From assembly GCF_014267345.1 (NCBI RefSeq), contig NZ_JACMYD010000001.1:558001-622000 (forward strand): a stretch of DNA of 64,000 nt, given 5' to 3'. This stretch comes from Corynebacterium sp. zg-331 (lineage in GTDB: Bacteria > Actinomycetota > Actinomycetes > Mycobacteriales > Mycobacteriaceae). Under the pieces are notes generated by a model. That model was not told the origin of the DNA. It searched no databases and saw nothing but the letters and a program-made list of their open reading frames with translations. This document shows, in pieces, positions 19,409-30,864 of this stretch; the first letter of the stretch is position 1; each line of letters starts with the position of its first letter. Position numbers and translations under genes: made by a program.

Positions 19409-21070
19409 TCAGTCTAGGCCAAGCAGAGCCGAGCGCCGGAACCACCACCAACCCAGGCAGAGGATCGCCGCGAGGGCCACCGCCGCACCGACGTAAATGT
19501 TCACCACCGTTCCCGGCGGTAACGCCAGACCGCGCGGTAAGACGAAAAAACTAAAAGCGGCGGAATAACCCACGACCGCCAGGCGGAAAAAGGGACGATT
19601 GGCCCACGCGGCGAGCGGAACGACCGCCCATAGCACGTACCAGGGGTGCACCACCGGAAAGAGCACCACGAGCACGAAAGTGGCCACGCCCAACGCCCCC
19701 ACCGGGTGGATCCTGCCACGAAACGTGGCCAGGAGCATGCGCAGGGTGAAGGCACCCGCCACGATCAGCCCCGCCAGGCGGGTAACGGTCAGGATCGCCG
19801 CGGTGTGATCGCCCAGCCCTAGGCGCATGCCGATTCCCCCGGTGATCACTCCGACGTCGGTGGTCACGGACATCCAGCTGCGGATCGTGGCGGCGCCGCC
19901 CTGCCCCGTGATCCAGCCCAACCCGATGCCGCTGAGGGCGGAGACCACCGCGATCGTCCCCAGGAGCACGGCCGCGAAGAAGGCCATGGCCAGCAGGATG
20001 GACCACCAGGCCCGATGCCCGCGGCTGTGCAGGTATCGGGCATAGGCCATGCCGATGAAGCCAAGGGAAAGGAAGGCGGTGACCTTGACCATGCCAGCGC
20101 AAGACAGGATAATCCCCGAGGCCACCAGCCGCGAGTAGGCCCCAACCCCCGCTCGATCCAGGCCGCGCAATCCCAGCTCCAGGCCCACGAGCATCAGACC
20201 GAGCATGAGGGCCTCGTTGTGGATTCCCCCCACCAGATGCAGCAGTACCAGGGGATTGAGGAGGCCTAGCCATAATGCTGCCGGGGCAGAGACCCGGCAG
20301 CGCCGGGCGATGGCGAGCACGGCCCAGCCCGCGGCCGCCAGCATGAACAGATTGAGAATGCGATGAACCAGCACGCCTAGCACGATGGAATCACCGGTGA
20401 GCGTGCTGATGGCGGCGGACAATCCCACGGCCACCGGCCCGTAGGGGGAGGGGGAGTGGGCCCAGATAAAGGGCACGGATCGCGCTAGATGATGATCCGT
20501 ACCCAGCAGGTCGATGGGGCCTGCGGAATAAGGATCCATCCCCTCGCGCACGATGGCCCCCTGAGCCAGGTAGGAGTAGATGTCCTGGGTGAAAATGGGG
20601 GCGCTGAGCAGCAGGGGAAGGGACCAGGCGCACCAGGTGCGCCACAGCTGCCGGGTATCCACCACCCGCATGGCGCGCTGCCGTGACCACAAGGGCACGC
20701 CTACCAGGGGCGCCATGCCGACCCAGGCCAGCACCACCAGCGCTGTGCCCACGAGCACCACCGAGGACGAGGCCTGCATCATCTGGCCGAGGGTGGTACC
20801 CCCGGGAAAGGACTGGTAGGGGTTGTCCACCACGGGGAGGGCGCCGCCGCCCAGCGCCCCCAGCGCCAGCACCAGCGCCCCCGTGGTTCCTACCCAGCGC
20901 AGGAGGGCGAAGCGCACGATTCCCGTGCTGCGCGCCGTGGCCGAGCCCTGCGGGCCGATCAACTCGGGCGTGCTATCGCGATGCAGCTCCGCGGAGCGCG
21001 ACCCTGCCTCGCCAAGGCGGGGGAGATCCCTCAGGAGCGTCTGCCAGAGCGCAGATGGTTGTTGTCGCAC
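19409..21070 (-). CDS. mptB: Alpha-(1->6)-mannopyranosyltransferase MptB
   Basis: GT-C-type polyprenyl-phosphomannose-dependent mannosyltransferase that extends the mannan core of lipomannan/lipoarabinomannan in Corynebacteriales. The GTG at 21070, 6 nt after TACGAT, gives 553 residues; an upstream frame has no in-frame ATG or GTG with better support. There are about 13 hydrophobic helices, a long cytosolic N terminus, and the FTQDIYSYLAQG motif in the first luminal loop with its acidic residue. Position beside the ABC pair and divergent from sufR matches mptB in related genomes. Confidence 0.85.
   Translation of the reverse strand: MRQQPSALWQTLLRDLPRLGEAGSRSAELHRDSTPELIGPQGSATARSTGIVRFALLRWVGTTGALVLALGALGGGALPVVDNPYQSFPGGTTLGQMMQASSSVVLVGTALVVLAWVGMAPLVGVPLWSRQRAMRVVDTRQLWRTWCAWSLPLLLSAPIFTQDIYSYLAQGAIVREGMDPYSAGPIDLLGTDHHLARSVPFIWAHSPSPYGPVAVGLSAAISTLTGDSIVLGVLVHRILNLFMLAAAGWAVLAIARRCRVSAPAALWLGLLNPLVLLHLVGGIHNEALMLGLMLVGLELGLRGLDRAGVGAYSRLVASGIILSCAGMVKVTAFLSLGFIGMAYARYLHSRGHRAWWSILLAMAFFAAVLLGTIAVVSALSGIGLGWITGQGGAATIRSWMSVTTDVGVITGGIGMRLGLGDHTAAILTVTRLAGLIVAGAFTLRMLLATFRGRIHPVGALGVATFVLVVLFPVVHPWYVLWAVVPLAAWANRPFFRLAVVGYSAAFSFFVLPRGLALPPGTVVNIYVGAAVALAAILCLGWWWFRRSALLGLD
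19411..19416 (-). promoter_or_regulatory. Leaderless-type -10 of the ABC ATPase gene
   Basis: TAGACT on the minus strand, 8 nt before the GTG at 19402; it overlaps the end of mptB. Confidence 0.5.
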
Positions 21071-21076
21071 AGCCTC

Positions 21077-21082
21077 ATCGTA
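21077..21082 (-). promoter_or_regulatory. Leaderless-type -10 of mptB
   Basis: TACGAT on the minus strand, 6 nt before the GTG at 21070. Confidence 0.4.
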
Positions 21083-21139
21083 GACAGGACACCCCCGCCG
21101 ACAGGAAGGCACAGGGAACCTTTTTGCGCCGAGGAATAA

Positions 21140-21166
21140 TTTTAGTAACACTAGTGTTGTCTAAAA
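21140..21166. promoter_or_regulatory. Palindromic operator candidate for SufR
   Basis: AACACTAGTGTT (21147-21158) is a perfect palindrome, flanked by TTTTAG (21140-21145) and CTAAAA (21161-21166). The right half contains TAGTGT, a -10-like hexamer for the suf operon. Placement between mptB and sufR fits autoregulation by SufR, which is known in mycobacteria; direct binding here is inferred. Confidence 0.55.
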
Positions 21167-21226
21167 GAGACGATCGCTGCCGCGCGCGGCAGACGCAGGA
21201 TCCCGTGAGGGTAGGAGGTGATAAGC

Positions 21227-21904
21227 ATGGTGCGCTCAACCGGCTCCGTGGAAGGAGACACCCGCAATGCCATCATGCGCAGCCTGCTTACCCACGGCCC
21301 GCTGACCGCCGCTGCCCTGGGCGAACGTCTTGGCCTTTCCACCGCCGGTGTGAGAAGGCATCTGGACATTCTCCTGGAGGAGGGGCTGGCATATGCCGAG
21401 TCCCGTCGTTCCTCCGCACCCACCACTCGGGGTCGCCCCGCCAAGCACTTTTTGCTTACTCGGCGCGGCCGCGAGCACTTCGGCCACGATTACGATTCCC
21501 TCGCCGCGCTAGCGCTGACCGCTCTGCGCCGAGCCGGCGGGCCGCAGGCCGTGCGCGACCTGGCGCGCGCCCGCACGGAATCCATCGTCGCGACGGTGCG
21601 CGAGGAAAACCCGGACTCCCTCGAGGACACAGCGTACGCCCTGGCACGGGCGTTCGACGACCACGGATACGCCGCCACCGTGCAGCGCGCGGGCGGCAAT
21701 ATCCAAATTTGCCAACACCACTGCCCGGTTTCCCAGGTGGCAGCGCAATACCCGGAATTATGCGAGGCAGAACACGAGGTGATCTCCGATGTGCTGGGCA
21801 CCCACGTGCAACCCCTAGCGTCCATCGCCGGGGGACACGGTATCTGTACCACGAATATTCCCCTTTATTCCACCAATTCTCCTGAAGAAAGGAGCGGTTC
21901 ATGA
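21227..21904 (+). CDS. sufR: SufR, Fe-S cluster-sensing repressor
   Basis: DeoR/ArsR-like winged helix-turn-helix (about residues 15-75: [24 protein letters not shown], then the wing [13 protein letters not shown]) followed by a C-terminal domain with Cys residues in [10 protein letters not shown]...PELCE that can hold a Fe-S cluster. 225 residues. The frame opens at GTG 21218, but AGGAGG (21213-21218) is correctly spaced for ATG 21227. Its stop overlaps the sufB start (ATGA). Likely represses the suf operon when clusters are plentiful. Confidence 0.93.
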   Translation: MVRSTGSVEGDTRNAIMRSLLTHGPLTAAALGERLGLSTAGVRRHLDILLEEGLAYAESRRSSAPTTRGRPAKHFLLTRRGREHFGHDYDSLAALALTALRRAGGPQAVRDLARARTESIVATVREENPDSLEDTAYALARAFDDHGYAATVQRAGGNIQICQHHCPVSQVAAQYPELCEAEHEVISDVLGTHVQPLASIAGGHGICTTNIPLYSTNSPEERSGS

Positions 21905-23346
21905 CCCAGGCGACGCCCAATCTTGACGCGCAACGCCCTATGAACGATGACGAGATCATCGAATCCATGGGCGGCTATAACTACGGTTGGCACGACTCCG
22001 ACGCCGCGGGCTCCGTCGCCCGCCGCGGGCTGAGCGAGGAGGTCGTGCGCGACATCTCCGCCCAAAAGAACGAACCCGAATGGATGCTGGAGCAGCGCCT
22101 CAAGGCCCTCACCATCTTCGATAAAAAACCCGTGCCCACGTGGGGTGCGGATTTAAGCAATATCGACTTCGATAGCATCAAGTATTTTGTTCGTTCCACC
22201 GAGGAGCAGGCGAAGTCCTGGGATGACCTCCCCGACGATATCCGCAATACCTACGACCGGCTGGGCATCCCCGAGGCGGAAAAACAGCGCCTGGTGGCCG
22301 GCGTGGCCGCCCAGTACGAGTCCGAGGTGGTCTACCACCAGATCCGCGAGGATCTGGAGGAGCAGGGCGTGATCTTCGTGGATACCGACACCGCGCTCCA
22401 GAAGTACCCGGAACTGTTCAAAGAATACTTCGGTACCGTGGTTCCGGCGGGCGATAACAAGTTCTCCGCCCTCAACGCCGCGGTGTGGTCCGGTGGTTCC
22501 TTTATTTACGTTCCCAAGGGCGTGCACGTGGACATTCCGCTCCAGGCATACTTCCGCATCAACACGGAAAACATGGGGCAGTTCGAGCGCACCCTCATCG
22601 TGGTGGACGAGGACGCCTACGTTCACTACGTAGAGGGCTGCACCGCGCCCATCTATAAGTCCGATTCTCTGCACGCCGCCGTGGTGGAGATCGTGGTGAA
22701 AAAAGGCGGGCGCTGCCGCTATACCACCATTCAAAACTGGTCTAACAACGTGTATAACCTGGTCACCCAGCGCGCCAAGGCAGAGGAAGGTGCCACGATG
22801 GAGTGGATCGATGGCAACATCGGTTCCAAGGTGAACATGAAGTATCCGGCCGTGTGGATGACCGGACCTTACGCCAAGGGCGAGGTGCTTTCTGCCGCCT
22901 TCGCCGGGGAGGGGCAGTTCCAGGACACCGGCGCCAAGATGGTACACATGGCGCCGCACACGTCCTCCAACATCATCTCCAAATCCGTGGCCCGTTCCGG
23001 CGGCCGAGCCGCCTACCGCGGCCTGGTGCAGATCAATGCCAACGCACATCACTGCACCGCCAACGTGGAGTGCGACGCCCTCCTGGTAGACAACATCTCG
23101 CGCTCGGATACCTATCCCTACAACGACATTCGCAACGACCACGTGACCCTCGGTCACGAGGCCACCGTCTCCCAGGTATCCGAAGAGCAGCTCTTCTACC
23201 TGATGAGCCGCGGCATCGACGAGGCAGATGCCATGGCCATGATCGTCCGCGGCTTCGTCGAGCCCATCGCCAAGGAATTGCCCATGGAGTACGCGCTAGA
23301 ACTCAACCGGCTGATCGAGCTACAGATGGAAGGATCGGTGGGATAA
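21901..23346 (+). CDS. sufB: Fe-S cluster assembly protein SufB
   Basis: Scaffold subunit of the SufBCD complex that builds Fe-S clusters from SufS-derived sulfur. 481 residues with the right-handed beta-helix core (EGCTAP, then [15 protein letters not shown]) and the C-terminal HNATVSQ-like [21 protein letters not shown]. It carries no intein, unlike mycobacterial SufB. Overlaps sufR by 4 bp and abuts sufD directly (TAA then ATG). Confidence 0.97.
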   Translation: MTQATPNLDAQRPMNDDEIIESMGGYNYGWHDSDAAGSVARRGLSEEVVRDISAQKNEPEWMLEQRLKALTIFDKKPVPTWGADLSNIDFDSIKYFVRSTEEQAKSWDDLPDDIRNTYDRLGIPEAEKQRLVAGVAAQYESEVVYHQIREDLEEQGVIFVDTDTALQKYPELFKEYFGTVVPAGDNKFSALNAAVWSGGSFIYVPKGVHVDIPLQAYFRINTENMGQFERTLIVVDEDAYVHYVEGCTAPIYKSDSLHAAVVEIVVKKGGRCRYTTIQNWSNNVYNLVTQRAKAEEGATMEWIDGNIGSKVNMKYPAVWMTGPYAKGEVLSAAFAGEGQFQDTGAKMVHMAPHTSSNIISKSVARSGGRAAYRGLVQINANAHHCTANVECDALLVDNISRSDTYPYNDIRNDHVTLGHEATVSQVSEEQLFYLMSRGIDEADAMAMIVRGFVEPIAKELPMEYALELNRLIELQMEGSVG

Positions 23347-24516
23347 ATGGCTGAGACGCTCAAGAACGCCACCACGCACAACAACAAGGGCGACGTGCTT
23401 ACCTCCTTCAACGTGGAGGACTTCGAGATTCCCCGGGGCAAGGACGAGGAATGGCGCTTCGTCTCCCTGCGCCGACTACGCGGCCTACACAACGGCTCCT
23501 TTAGCCCGGCGGCAGCGCCCGACATCGTCGTGAATATCCCCTCCGGGACCCCAGTGAGCAGTCACACCATCGCCAAGGACGACCCCCGTGCCACCCGCGC
23601 CGGGGCCCCCTCCGACCGCGTGGGAGCCCAGGCCTGGACGTCCATGGCGGAGGCCACTCTGGTGAGCTTCGCCAAGGACTCGGTGACTGCCGATCCTGTG
23701 ACCGTCACGGTCACCGGTAAGGGGGAGGGTGTGACCTCCTTTGGCGCCGTGGTCGTGGAGCTGGAGCAGGGCGCGGAGGCCACCGTGGCCCTCAATTACC
23801 GAGGCAGCGGCACCCACGCGGACAACGTGCAGTTCGTGCTCGGCGCGAATTCCCGCCTCACGGTGATCGTGGACGCGGATTGGGACGACGATGCCGTGCA
23901 CCTGTCCAACCAATCCGCCCTGGTGGGCCGGGACGCCGTGCTGCGCCACAACGTGGCGGTCTTCGGCGGTGAGGTGGTACGCCTGGTTCCGCGGGTGAAG
24001 TTCGAGGATCAAGGTGGCGACGCCGAGCTGCTGGGCGTGTACTTTGCCGATGACGGCCAGTACTTTGAAAACCGCCTGCTGGTGGATCACGCTCAGCCCA
24101 ACTGCCGGTCTAACGTGTTGTACAAGGGCGCCCTGCAGGGCGACCCCGCCACGAGCAAGCCAGACACTCGCACCACCTGGGTGGGCGACGTGCTGATCCG
24201 CGCCAATGCGCAGGGCACCGACACCTACGAGACCAATCGCAACCTTGTGCTCAGCGAGGCCGCCCGCGCCGATGCCATTCCCAACCTGGAGATCGAGACC
24301 GGCGAGATCGCCGGCGCTGGCCACGCGGCCACGGTGGGGCGCTTCGACGACGAACAACTCTTTTATCTGATGAGCCGCGGCATTCCCGAAGCCGAGGCCC
24401 GACGCCTCATCATCCGAGGCTTTTTCACCGAGGTCATCAACCACATCCCGGTAGCGGGAATCCGAGAGGAACTGGAATCCCGCGTGGTCAATGAGCTAGA
24501 GCGTGTCACCGCCTAG
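23347..24516 (+). CDS. sufD: Fe-S cluster assembly protein SufD
   Basis: Partner of SufB in the SufBC2D complex. 389 residues. N-terminal FEIPRGKDEEWRFVSLRRL (the helix region shared with SufB), a beta-helix centre, and the C-terminal [22 protein letters not shown] typical of SufD. ATG immediately follows the sufB stop. Third gene of the suf operon. Confidence 0.96.
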   Translation: MAETLKNATTHNNKGDVLTSFNVEDFEIPRGKDEEWRFVSLRRLRGLHNGSFSPAAAPDIVVNIPSGTPVSSHTIAKDDPRATRAGAPSDRVGAQAWTSMAEATLVSFAKDSVTADPVTVTVTGKGEGVTSFGAVVVELEQGAEATVALNYRGSGTHADNVQFVLGANSRLTVIVDADWDDDAVHLSNQSALVGRDAVLRHNVAVFGGEVVRLVPRVKFEDQGGDAELLGVYFADDGQYFENRLLVDHAQPNCRSNVLYKGALQGDPATSKPDTRTTWVGDVLIRANAQGTDTYETNRNLVLSEAARADAIPNLEIETGEIAGAGHAATVGRFDDEQLFYLMSRGIPEAEARRLIIRGFFTEVINHIPVAGIREELESRVVNELERVTA

Positions 24517-24560
24517 CCCAAGAACGCACTCACACTGCACTCACGATCAGGAGAAAAACG

Positions 24561-27039
<2,479 letters not shown>

Positions 27040-27040
27040 T

Positions 27041-27418
27041 ATGACGAATCCATTGGAGTTGCCCGAGCGCCCGGAGCAGACGGAGCAGGACGCCGCGGAC
27101 GCCTCGACGGTCGAGGAGTACCTGCGCGACGTGATCGACCCGGAGCTGGGCATCAACGTGGTGGATCTGGGACTGGTCTACGACATCTGGATGGATCGCC
27201 CCGCCGAGGGAGTCAAGCGAGCCGTGGTGAACATGACCCTGACGTCCCCCGCGTGCCCACTCACCGACATGCTGGAGGATCAGTCCGAGGCTGCGGTGGT
27301 GGGCGGCGGTGCGGCCGACGAACTCCAGATCAATTGGGTGTGGATGCCCCCGTGGGGACCCCACATGATCACGGAAGAGGGTCGCGAACAACTCCGCGCC
27401 CTGGGATTCTCTGTCTAG
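27041..27418 (+). CDS. sufT: SufT-type metal-sulfur assembly factor (DUF59)
   Basis: MIP18/PaaD-like domain protein, 125 residues. Core motifs DPELGINVVDLGLVYD and TLTSPACPLTDML contain the conserved aspartate and cysteine. It begins one base after the sufU stop with AGGAGG upstream, so it is the last gene of the suf operon. SufT proteins assist Fe-S maturation under high demand; the exact role here is inferred. Confidence 0.92.
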   Translation: MTNPLELPERPEQTEQDAADASTVEEYLRDVIDPELGINVVDLGLVYDIWMDRPAEGVKRAVVNMTLTSPACPLTDMLEDQSEAAVVGGGAADELQINWVWMPPWGPHMITEEGREQLRALGFSV

Positions 27419-27427
27419 GCGGATTGA

Positions 27428-27433
27428 TACACT
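27428..27433 (+). promoter_or_regulatory. Leaderless-type -10 of the ABC-F gene
   Basis: TACACT, 8 nt before the GTG at 27442, no Shine-Dalgarno sequence; gives the ABC-F gene its own promoter after the suf operon. Confidence 0.5.
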
Positions 27434-27441
27434 GCTTCCTT

Positions 27442-29073
27442 GTGATTGTCACCAATGATCTGGAAGTGCGCGTCGGCGCCCGCACCCTTTTGACGGCCCC
27501 TGGCCAGCATCTTCGGGTGCAGGCCGGGGATCGCATCGGGTTGGTGGGACGCAACGGCGCGGGCAAGACCACCACCATGCGCATCCTGGCGGGGGAGACC
27601 CAGCCCTACGGTGGCTCGGTGACGGTCTCCGGGGAGGTGGGCTACCTGCCGCAGGACTCCCGCGAGGGCAATATCGAGCAGACCGCTCGGGATCGCGTGC
27701 TCTCCTCACGGGGCCTCGACAGCATCCGCGCCTCGATGCTGCACCAACAGCGCATCATGGAGACTACCAACGACGACGTCGCCCGGGATAAGGCCATCCA
27801 CAAGTACTCCCGGCTGGAGGAGCGCTATCACTCCCTGGGCGGTTACGAGGCCGATTCCGAGGCCGCGCAGATCTGCGATAATCTGGGGCTTCCCGCCCGC
27901 ATCCTGGATCAGCCGCTGCACACGCTCTCCGGCGGGCAGCGTCGTCGCGTGGAGTTGGCCCAGATCCTCTTCGCCGCTACCGCCGGTTCGGGCAAATCCG
28001 CCACCACGCTGCTGCTCGACGAACCCACCAACCACCTCGACGCAGACTCCATCGGCTGGTTGCGCGGCTTTCTGCGCAAGCACGAGGGCGGGCTCATCAT
28101 GATCTCCCACGACGTCGAGCTCCTCGACGACGTATGCAATAAGATCTGGTATCTCGACGCCGTGCGCGCGGAGGCCGACGTCTACAACATGGGTTTTCGC
28201 AAGTACCAGGACGCCCGCGCCCTCGATGAGGCCCGCCGACGCCGCGAGCGCGCCAACGCGGAAAAACGCGCCTCCGCGTTGCGCACCCAGGCCGAAAAGC
28301 TCGGGGCCAAGGCCACCAAGGCCAGGGCCGCCAAGCAGATGGCCGCCCGCGCGGATCGCATGATGGATGCCCTCGACGAGGTGCGCGTGGCCGATAAGGT
28401 GGCTCACATTTCCTTCCCGGAACCCGCTCCCTGCGGCAAGACGCCGATGTTTGCCAAGGGATTAACCAAGATGTATGGCTCCCTGGAGGTCTTCGCCGGC
28501 ATCGACCTCGCCATCGACCGGGGTTCCCGGGTGGTGGTATTGGGGTTCAACGGCGCGGGCAAAACCACCCTGCTCAAGCTCCTGGCGGGGGTGGAGCGCA
28601 CGGACGGGGAGGGCGGCATCGTCTCCGGTCACGGCCTCAAAGTGGGATACTTTGCCCAGGAGCACGACACCATCGACCCCGATAAAACAGTGTGGCAGAA
28701 CACCATCGACGCCTGCCCGGAGGCCGGGGAACAGGATCTGCGCGGGCTGCTCGGCGCCTTCATGTTCGCCGGAGACAAGCTCGATCAACCCGCGGGCACC
28801 CTTTCCGGCGGTGAAAAGACCCGCCTGGCGCTGGCCGCGCTGGTCTCGTCCCGGGCCAATGTGCTCCTTCTCGACGAGCCCACCAACAACCTCGACCCCA
28901 TATCCCGAGAGCAGGTGCTCGATGCCCTGCGATCCTACACCGGCGCCGTGGTGCTAGTCACTCATGATCCGGGTGCCGTGCGCGCCCTGGAACCGGAACG
29001 CGTGATCGTGCTTCCCGACGGCACAGAGGATCTGTGGGGTGACGAGTACATGGAAATCGTGGAATTGGCATAA
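27442..29073 (+). CDS. ABC-F family ATPase
   Basis: Soluble twin-ATPase protein of the ABC-F group, which act on the ribosome rather than in transport. GTG 27442 gives 543 residues. First ATPase: GRNGAGKTTT, LSGGQRRRVEL, LLLDEPTNHLD. A charged linker rich in Arg, Ala and Lys follows (about 245-310; AKATKARAAKQMAARADRM). Second ATPase: GFNGAGKTTL, LSGGEKTRLAL, LLLDEPTNNLD. No transmembrane segments. Which ABC-F subfamily cannot be settled from sequence alone. Confidence 0.93.
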   Translation: MIVTNDLEVRVGARTLLTAPGQHLRVQAGDRIGLVGRNGAGKTTTMRILAGETQPYGGSVTVSGEVGYLPQDSREGNIEQTARDRVLSSRGLDSIRASMLHQQRIMETTNDDVARDKAIHKYSRLEERYHSLGGYEADSEAAQICDNLGLPARILDQPLHTLSGGQRRRVELAQILFAATAGSGKSATTLLLDEPTNHLDADSIGWLRGFLRKHEGGLIMISHDVELLDDVCNKIWYLDAVRAEADVYNMGFRKYQDARALDEARRRRERANAEKRASALRTQAEKLGAKATKARAAKQMAARADRMMDALDEVRVADKVAHISFPEPAPCGKTPMFAKGLTKMYGSLEVFAGIDLAIDRGSRVVVLGFNGAGKTTLLKLLAGVERTDGEGGIVSGHGLKVGYFAQEHDTIDPDKTVWQNTIDACPEAGEQDLRGLLGAFMFAGDKLDQPAGTLSGGEKTRLALAALVSSRANVLLLDEPTNNLDPISREQVLDALRSYTGAVVLVTHDPGAVRALEPERVIVLPDGTEDLWGDEYMEIVELA

Positions 29074-29336
29074 AAATTTCGCCAAACGCAGGTATGTCCT
29101 CCAGAAGACCTCTAGGGTGAGCGGCACGTCATCATTCCAGCAAGAGGAGCGCACAACCCGTGCAGCTCTATATCCCGACGGCGTGTGGATCTCCTTGGAA
29201 AAGGACATGGTCGTTGATTCCTAGTAAGGCCGGAGCTGCCCAAGATTTCCTTAGGGTATAAATTTCCTATCCTCGCTGGAAGGGGTAGTGGCCCGTCATC
29301 CCCGGCATGACGCAGGGCCCGCAGGCGGAAGTGGGA
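29074..29336. other. Gap between ABC-F gene and hipA, no gene recognised
   Basis: 263 bp. A 61-codon plus-strand frame (29039-29224) overlaps the ABC-F gene and has no recognised similarity. An A/T-rich patch (29248-29270) and an imperfect hairpin (CGTCAT 29294-29299 with ATGACG 29307-29312) are the only structures seen. GTGGGA/TCCCAC (29330-29345) surrounds the hipA stop. Confidence 0.4.
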
Positions 29337-30524
29337 TCATTCCCACGCTCTACGCCGGGAGCGCAATATCCGCGTGAGATCGCGCGCTCGGCGAGGATCG
29401 AAGGAACACGCCGCGATGATTCTCTCAGCGTAATTCTCGGTGGCAGATACGGCCTTTTGTGCTACTGCCTCACCCACGGGAGCCGGAAGTCCTACCTCCA
29501 TGCAATAAGATAAAAATTTCTTTTTGCTCAGACCCACCGAGCTTCCCGCCACGGGCAGGGCCAGGGAGTGATCCCCATACGGCGCGGTGGTGGGGATATC
29601 GTAGATGGGAGCCACCTCAAATCCCTTTCCGCGATCCACCACGGAGATATTTTTAGCGTGAAGGTCACCATTGCCCGTCAGCCAGGCGAATGCTAACTGT
29701 GCGGCAAGAGAACGCAAAGCCAAAAGAGGGGAGCGGCAGACCCCCGCCACTGCGAGGGTGAGTTCCTCGAAGTCCACCGAGTATTTATCGGCCGGGTAGA
29801 TTCCCATGATTTGAGCCGCGTCCTCGACCGGATAACGCGCGCCGCGCTCTCGATCAAACCTTCCCACCAACAGGCCGCTGCGCCCATGTACATCTCGTAC
29901 CACCTCGGCGCGAGCAACAGGAAGGCGCAGCCTGGCCGCCATGATACGAGCGCAGGCCAGGGATTCCGCCTCATTTTCCACCAACATGGGATATTCGGGT
30001 GGCGATATTTTCAAGATCGCATCAGAGGCACCACCGCCAGCAGAGGTAGGAATGGCAATCGTGCGAGCCGAGGCCTTATCCTGCACTCCCGCGAGTGAAA
30101 CAGGATCGGGGATACCTGCTTCGGTGAGCACATGACTAAAATCCAGTTCCCGTGCGGACATATCCACGGCGGGAGTAACGGTTTTCCTTTCTTTTCCTTC
30201 GGGGAAAAGGGAGATATTTCCCACCAGATCGGCGCCGACCGGAAGCAGGAGAGACAATTCATCATCGGCCGAGGTTTTGATGGATCGCCGCAAGGCACTC
30301 AGCCTGCGTCCCTCGGGCAGGAGCCCCGCGAAAAAGGGCGGAACCGCACCTGCCGGACTGATGACCGGACCACCGTCGAGGACGAGAGTGGTCGCTACCG
30401 GTCTCCCGGAATAATCGTCGCGGTAGCGAAACTCCGTACCGATGGGAGTTCGAGTCAGGGTAGCGGCAGCGGTAGCGTCGACGTACACGGTTGCCGCATC
30501 GACCAGTCGCGGATCGTATGTCAT
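29337..30524 (-). CDS. hipA: HipA-type serine/threonine kinase toxin
   Basis: 395 residues. N-terminal HipA_N-like domain (about 15-110: FFAGLLPEGRRLSALRR), then the kinase: AGVQDKAS near 145-152, phosphate/ATP residues including Lys172 in AILKIS, GRFDRERG at 221-228, catalytic Asp287 in GNGDLHAKN and the metal-binding Asp309 in PIYDI. All key residues are present, so an active kinase is likely. HipA toxins of known function phosphorylate aminoacyl-tRNA synthetases; the target here is unknown. Start overlaps the hipB stop (ATGA). The region is more A/T-rich than its neighbours, which suggests acquisition. Confidence 0.92.
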   Translation of the reverse strand: MTYDPRLVDAATVYVDATAAATLTRTPIGTEFRYRDDYSGRPVATTLVLDGGPVISPAGAVPPFFAGLLPEGRRLSALRRSIKTSADDELSLLLPVGADLVGNISLFPEGKERKTVTPAVDMSARELDFSHVLTEAGIPDPVSLAGVQDKASARTIAIPTSAGGGASDAILKISPPEYPMLVENEAESLACARIMAARLRLPVARAEVVRDVHGRSGLLVGRFDRERGARYPVEDAAQIMGIYPADKYSVDFEELTLAVAGVCRSPLLALRSLAAQLAFAWLTGNGDLHAKNISVVDRGKGFEVAPIYDIPTTAPYGDHSLALPVAGSSVGLSKKKFLSYCMEVGLPAPVGEAVAQKAVSATENYAERIIAACSFDPRRARDLTRILRSRRRAWE

Positions 30525-30751
30525 GGCTTACCACTTCGAAGCGCCGGAGGCACATGCTCCTTGAGGCTGAGGTCAAACCCCAGCACGCCAACCACGGCGA
30601 TAAGTTTATCCAGTCGGATGCCGGGTTTGCCCGTTTCGAGATCACGCACGAATCGCTCCGAAACCTGCGCCAGTTGCGCCAGCTCCAGTTGGCGTAACTG
30701 GAGCTCCCTGCGACGCTCGCGAGCCAGTTCCCCAATCTCGCGTGGGGTCAT
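30521..30751 (-). CDS. hipB: HipB-type antitoxin, XRE helix-turn-helix
   Basis: 76 residues from ATG 30751, chosen because GGGAGG lies just upstream; an earlier in-frame ATG at 30775 has no such site. XRE fold: EIGELARERRRELQLRQLELAQLAQVSERFV, then DLETGKPGIRLDKLIAVVGVLG. A short basic/proline tail (EHVPPALRSGKP) follows. Antitoxin and autorepressor by family knowledge; two dyad operators flank its promoter. Confidence 0.92.
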   Translation of the reverse strand: MTPREIGELARERRRELQLRQLELAQLAQVSERFVRDLETGKPGIRLDKLIAVVGVLGFDLSLKEHVPPALRSGKP

Positions 30752-30770
30752 GCCGCCTCCCTTCAAAACC

Positions 30771-30784
30771 GGCACGATCGCGCC
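30771..30784. promoter_or_regulatory. HipB operator candidate O1
   Basis: GGCACGATCGCGCC, a 14-bp dyad with one mismatched pair. Lies about 12-25 nt downstream of the predicted hipBA start point, 20 bp before the hipB start codon. Confidence 0.65.
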
Positions 30785-30802
30785 GTTTCTTCCTTGCTCG
30801 AG

Positions 30803-30831
30803 ATATTAGCGCAGGTCGCTACGGAGAACAA
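30803..30831 (-). promoter_or_regulatory. hipBA promoter
   Basis: Minus-strand TTGTTC (30826-30831) and TAATAT (30803-30808), separated by 17 bp. Predicted transcription start near 30796. Confidence 0.65.
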
Positions 30832-30864
30832 AGAAAAACCGGTACGATCGCACCTATTTTTCTT
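30831..30864. promoter_or_regulatory. HipB operator candidate O2 in a 34-bp near-palindrome
   Basis: Core GGTACGATCGCACC (30841-30854) matches O1 with a compensated C:G to T:A change. Outer arms AAGAAAAA (30831-30838) and TTTTTCTT (30857-30864) are also complementary. It overlaps the edge of the -35 element and lies 70 bp centre-to-centre from O1. Confidence 0.65.

Noticed and set aside
21901..23346. Intein in SufB
   Set aside because: Mycobacterial SufB often carries one; this frame is 481 residues and uninterrupted.
29039..29224. 61-codon frame after the ABC-F gene
   Set aside because: Overlaps ABC-F out of frame, has no ribosome site and no similarity.
29248..29272. DtxR box (TTAGG...CCTAT)
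   Set aside because: Half-sites are one base out of register and no gene start follows.
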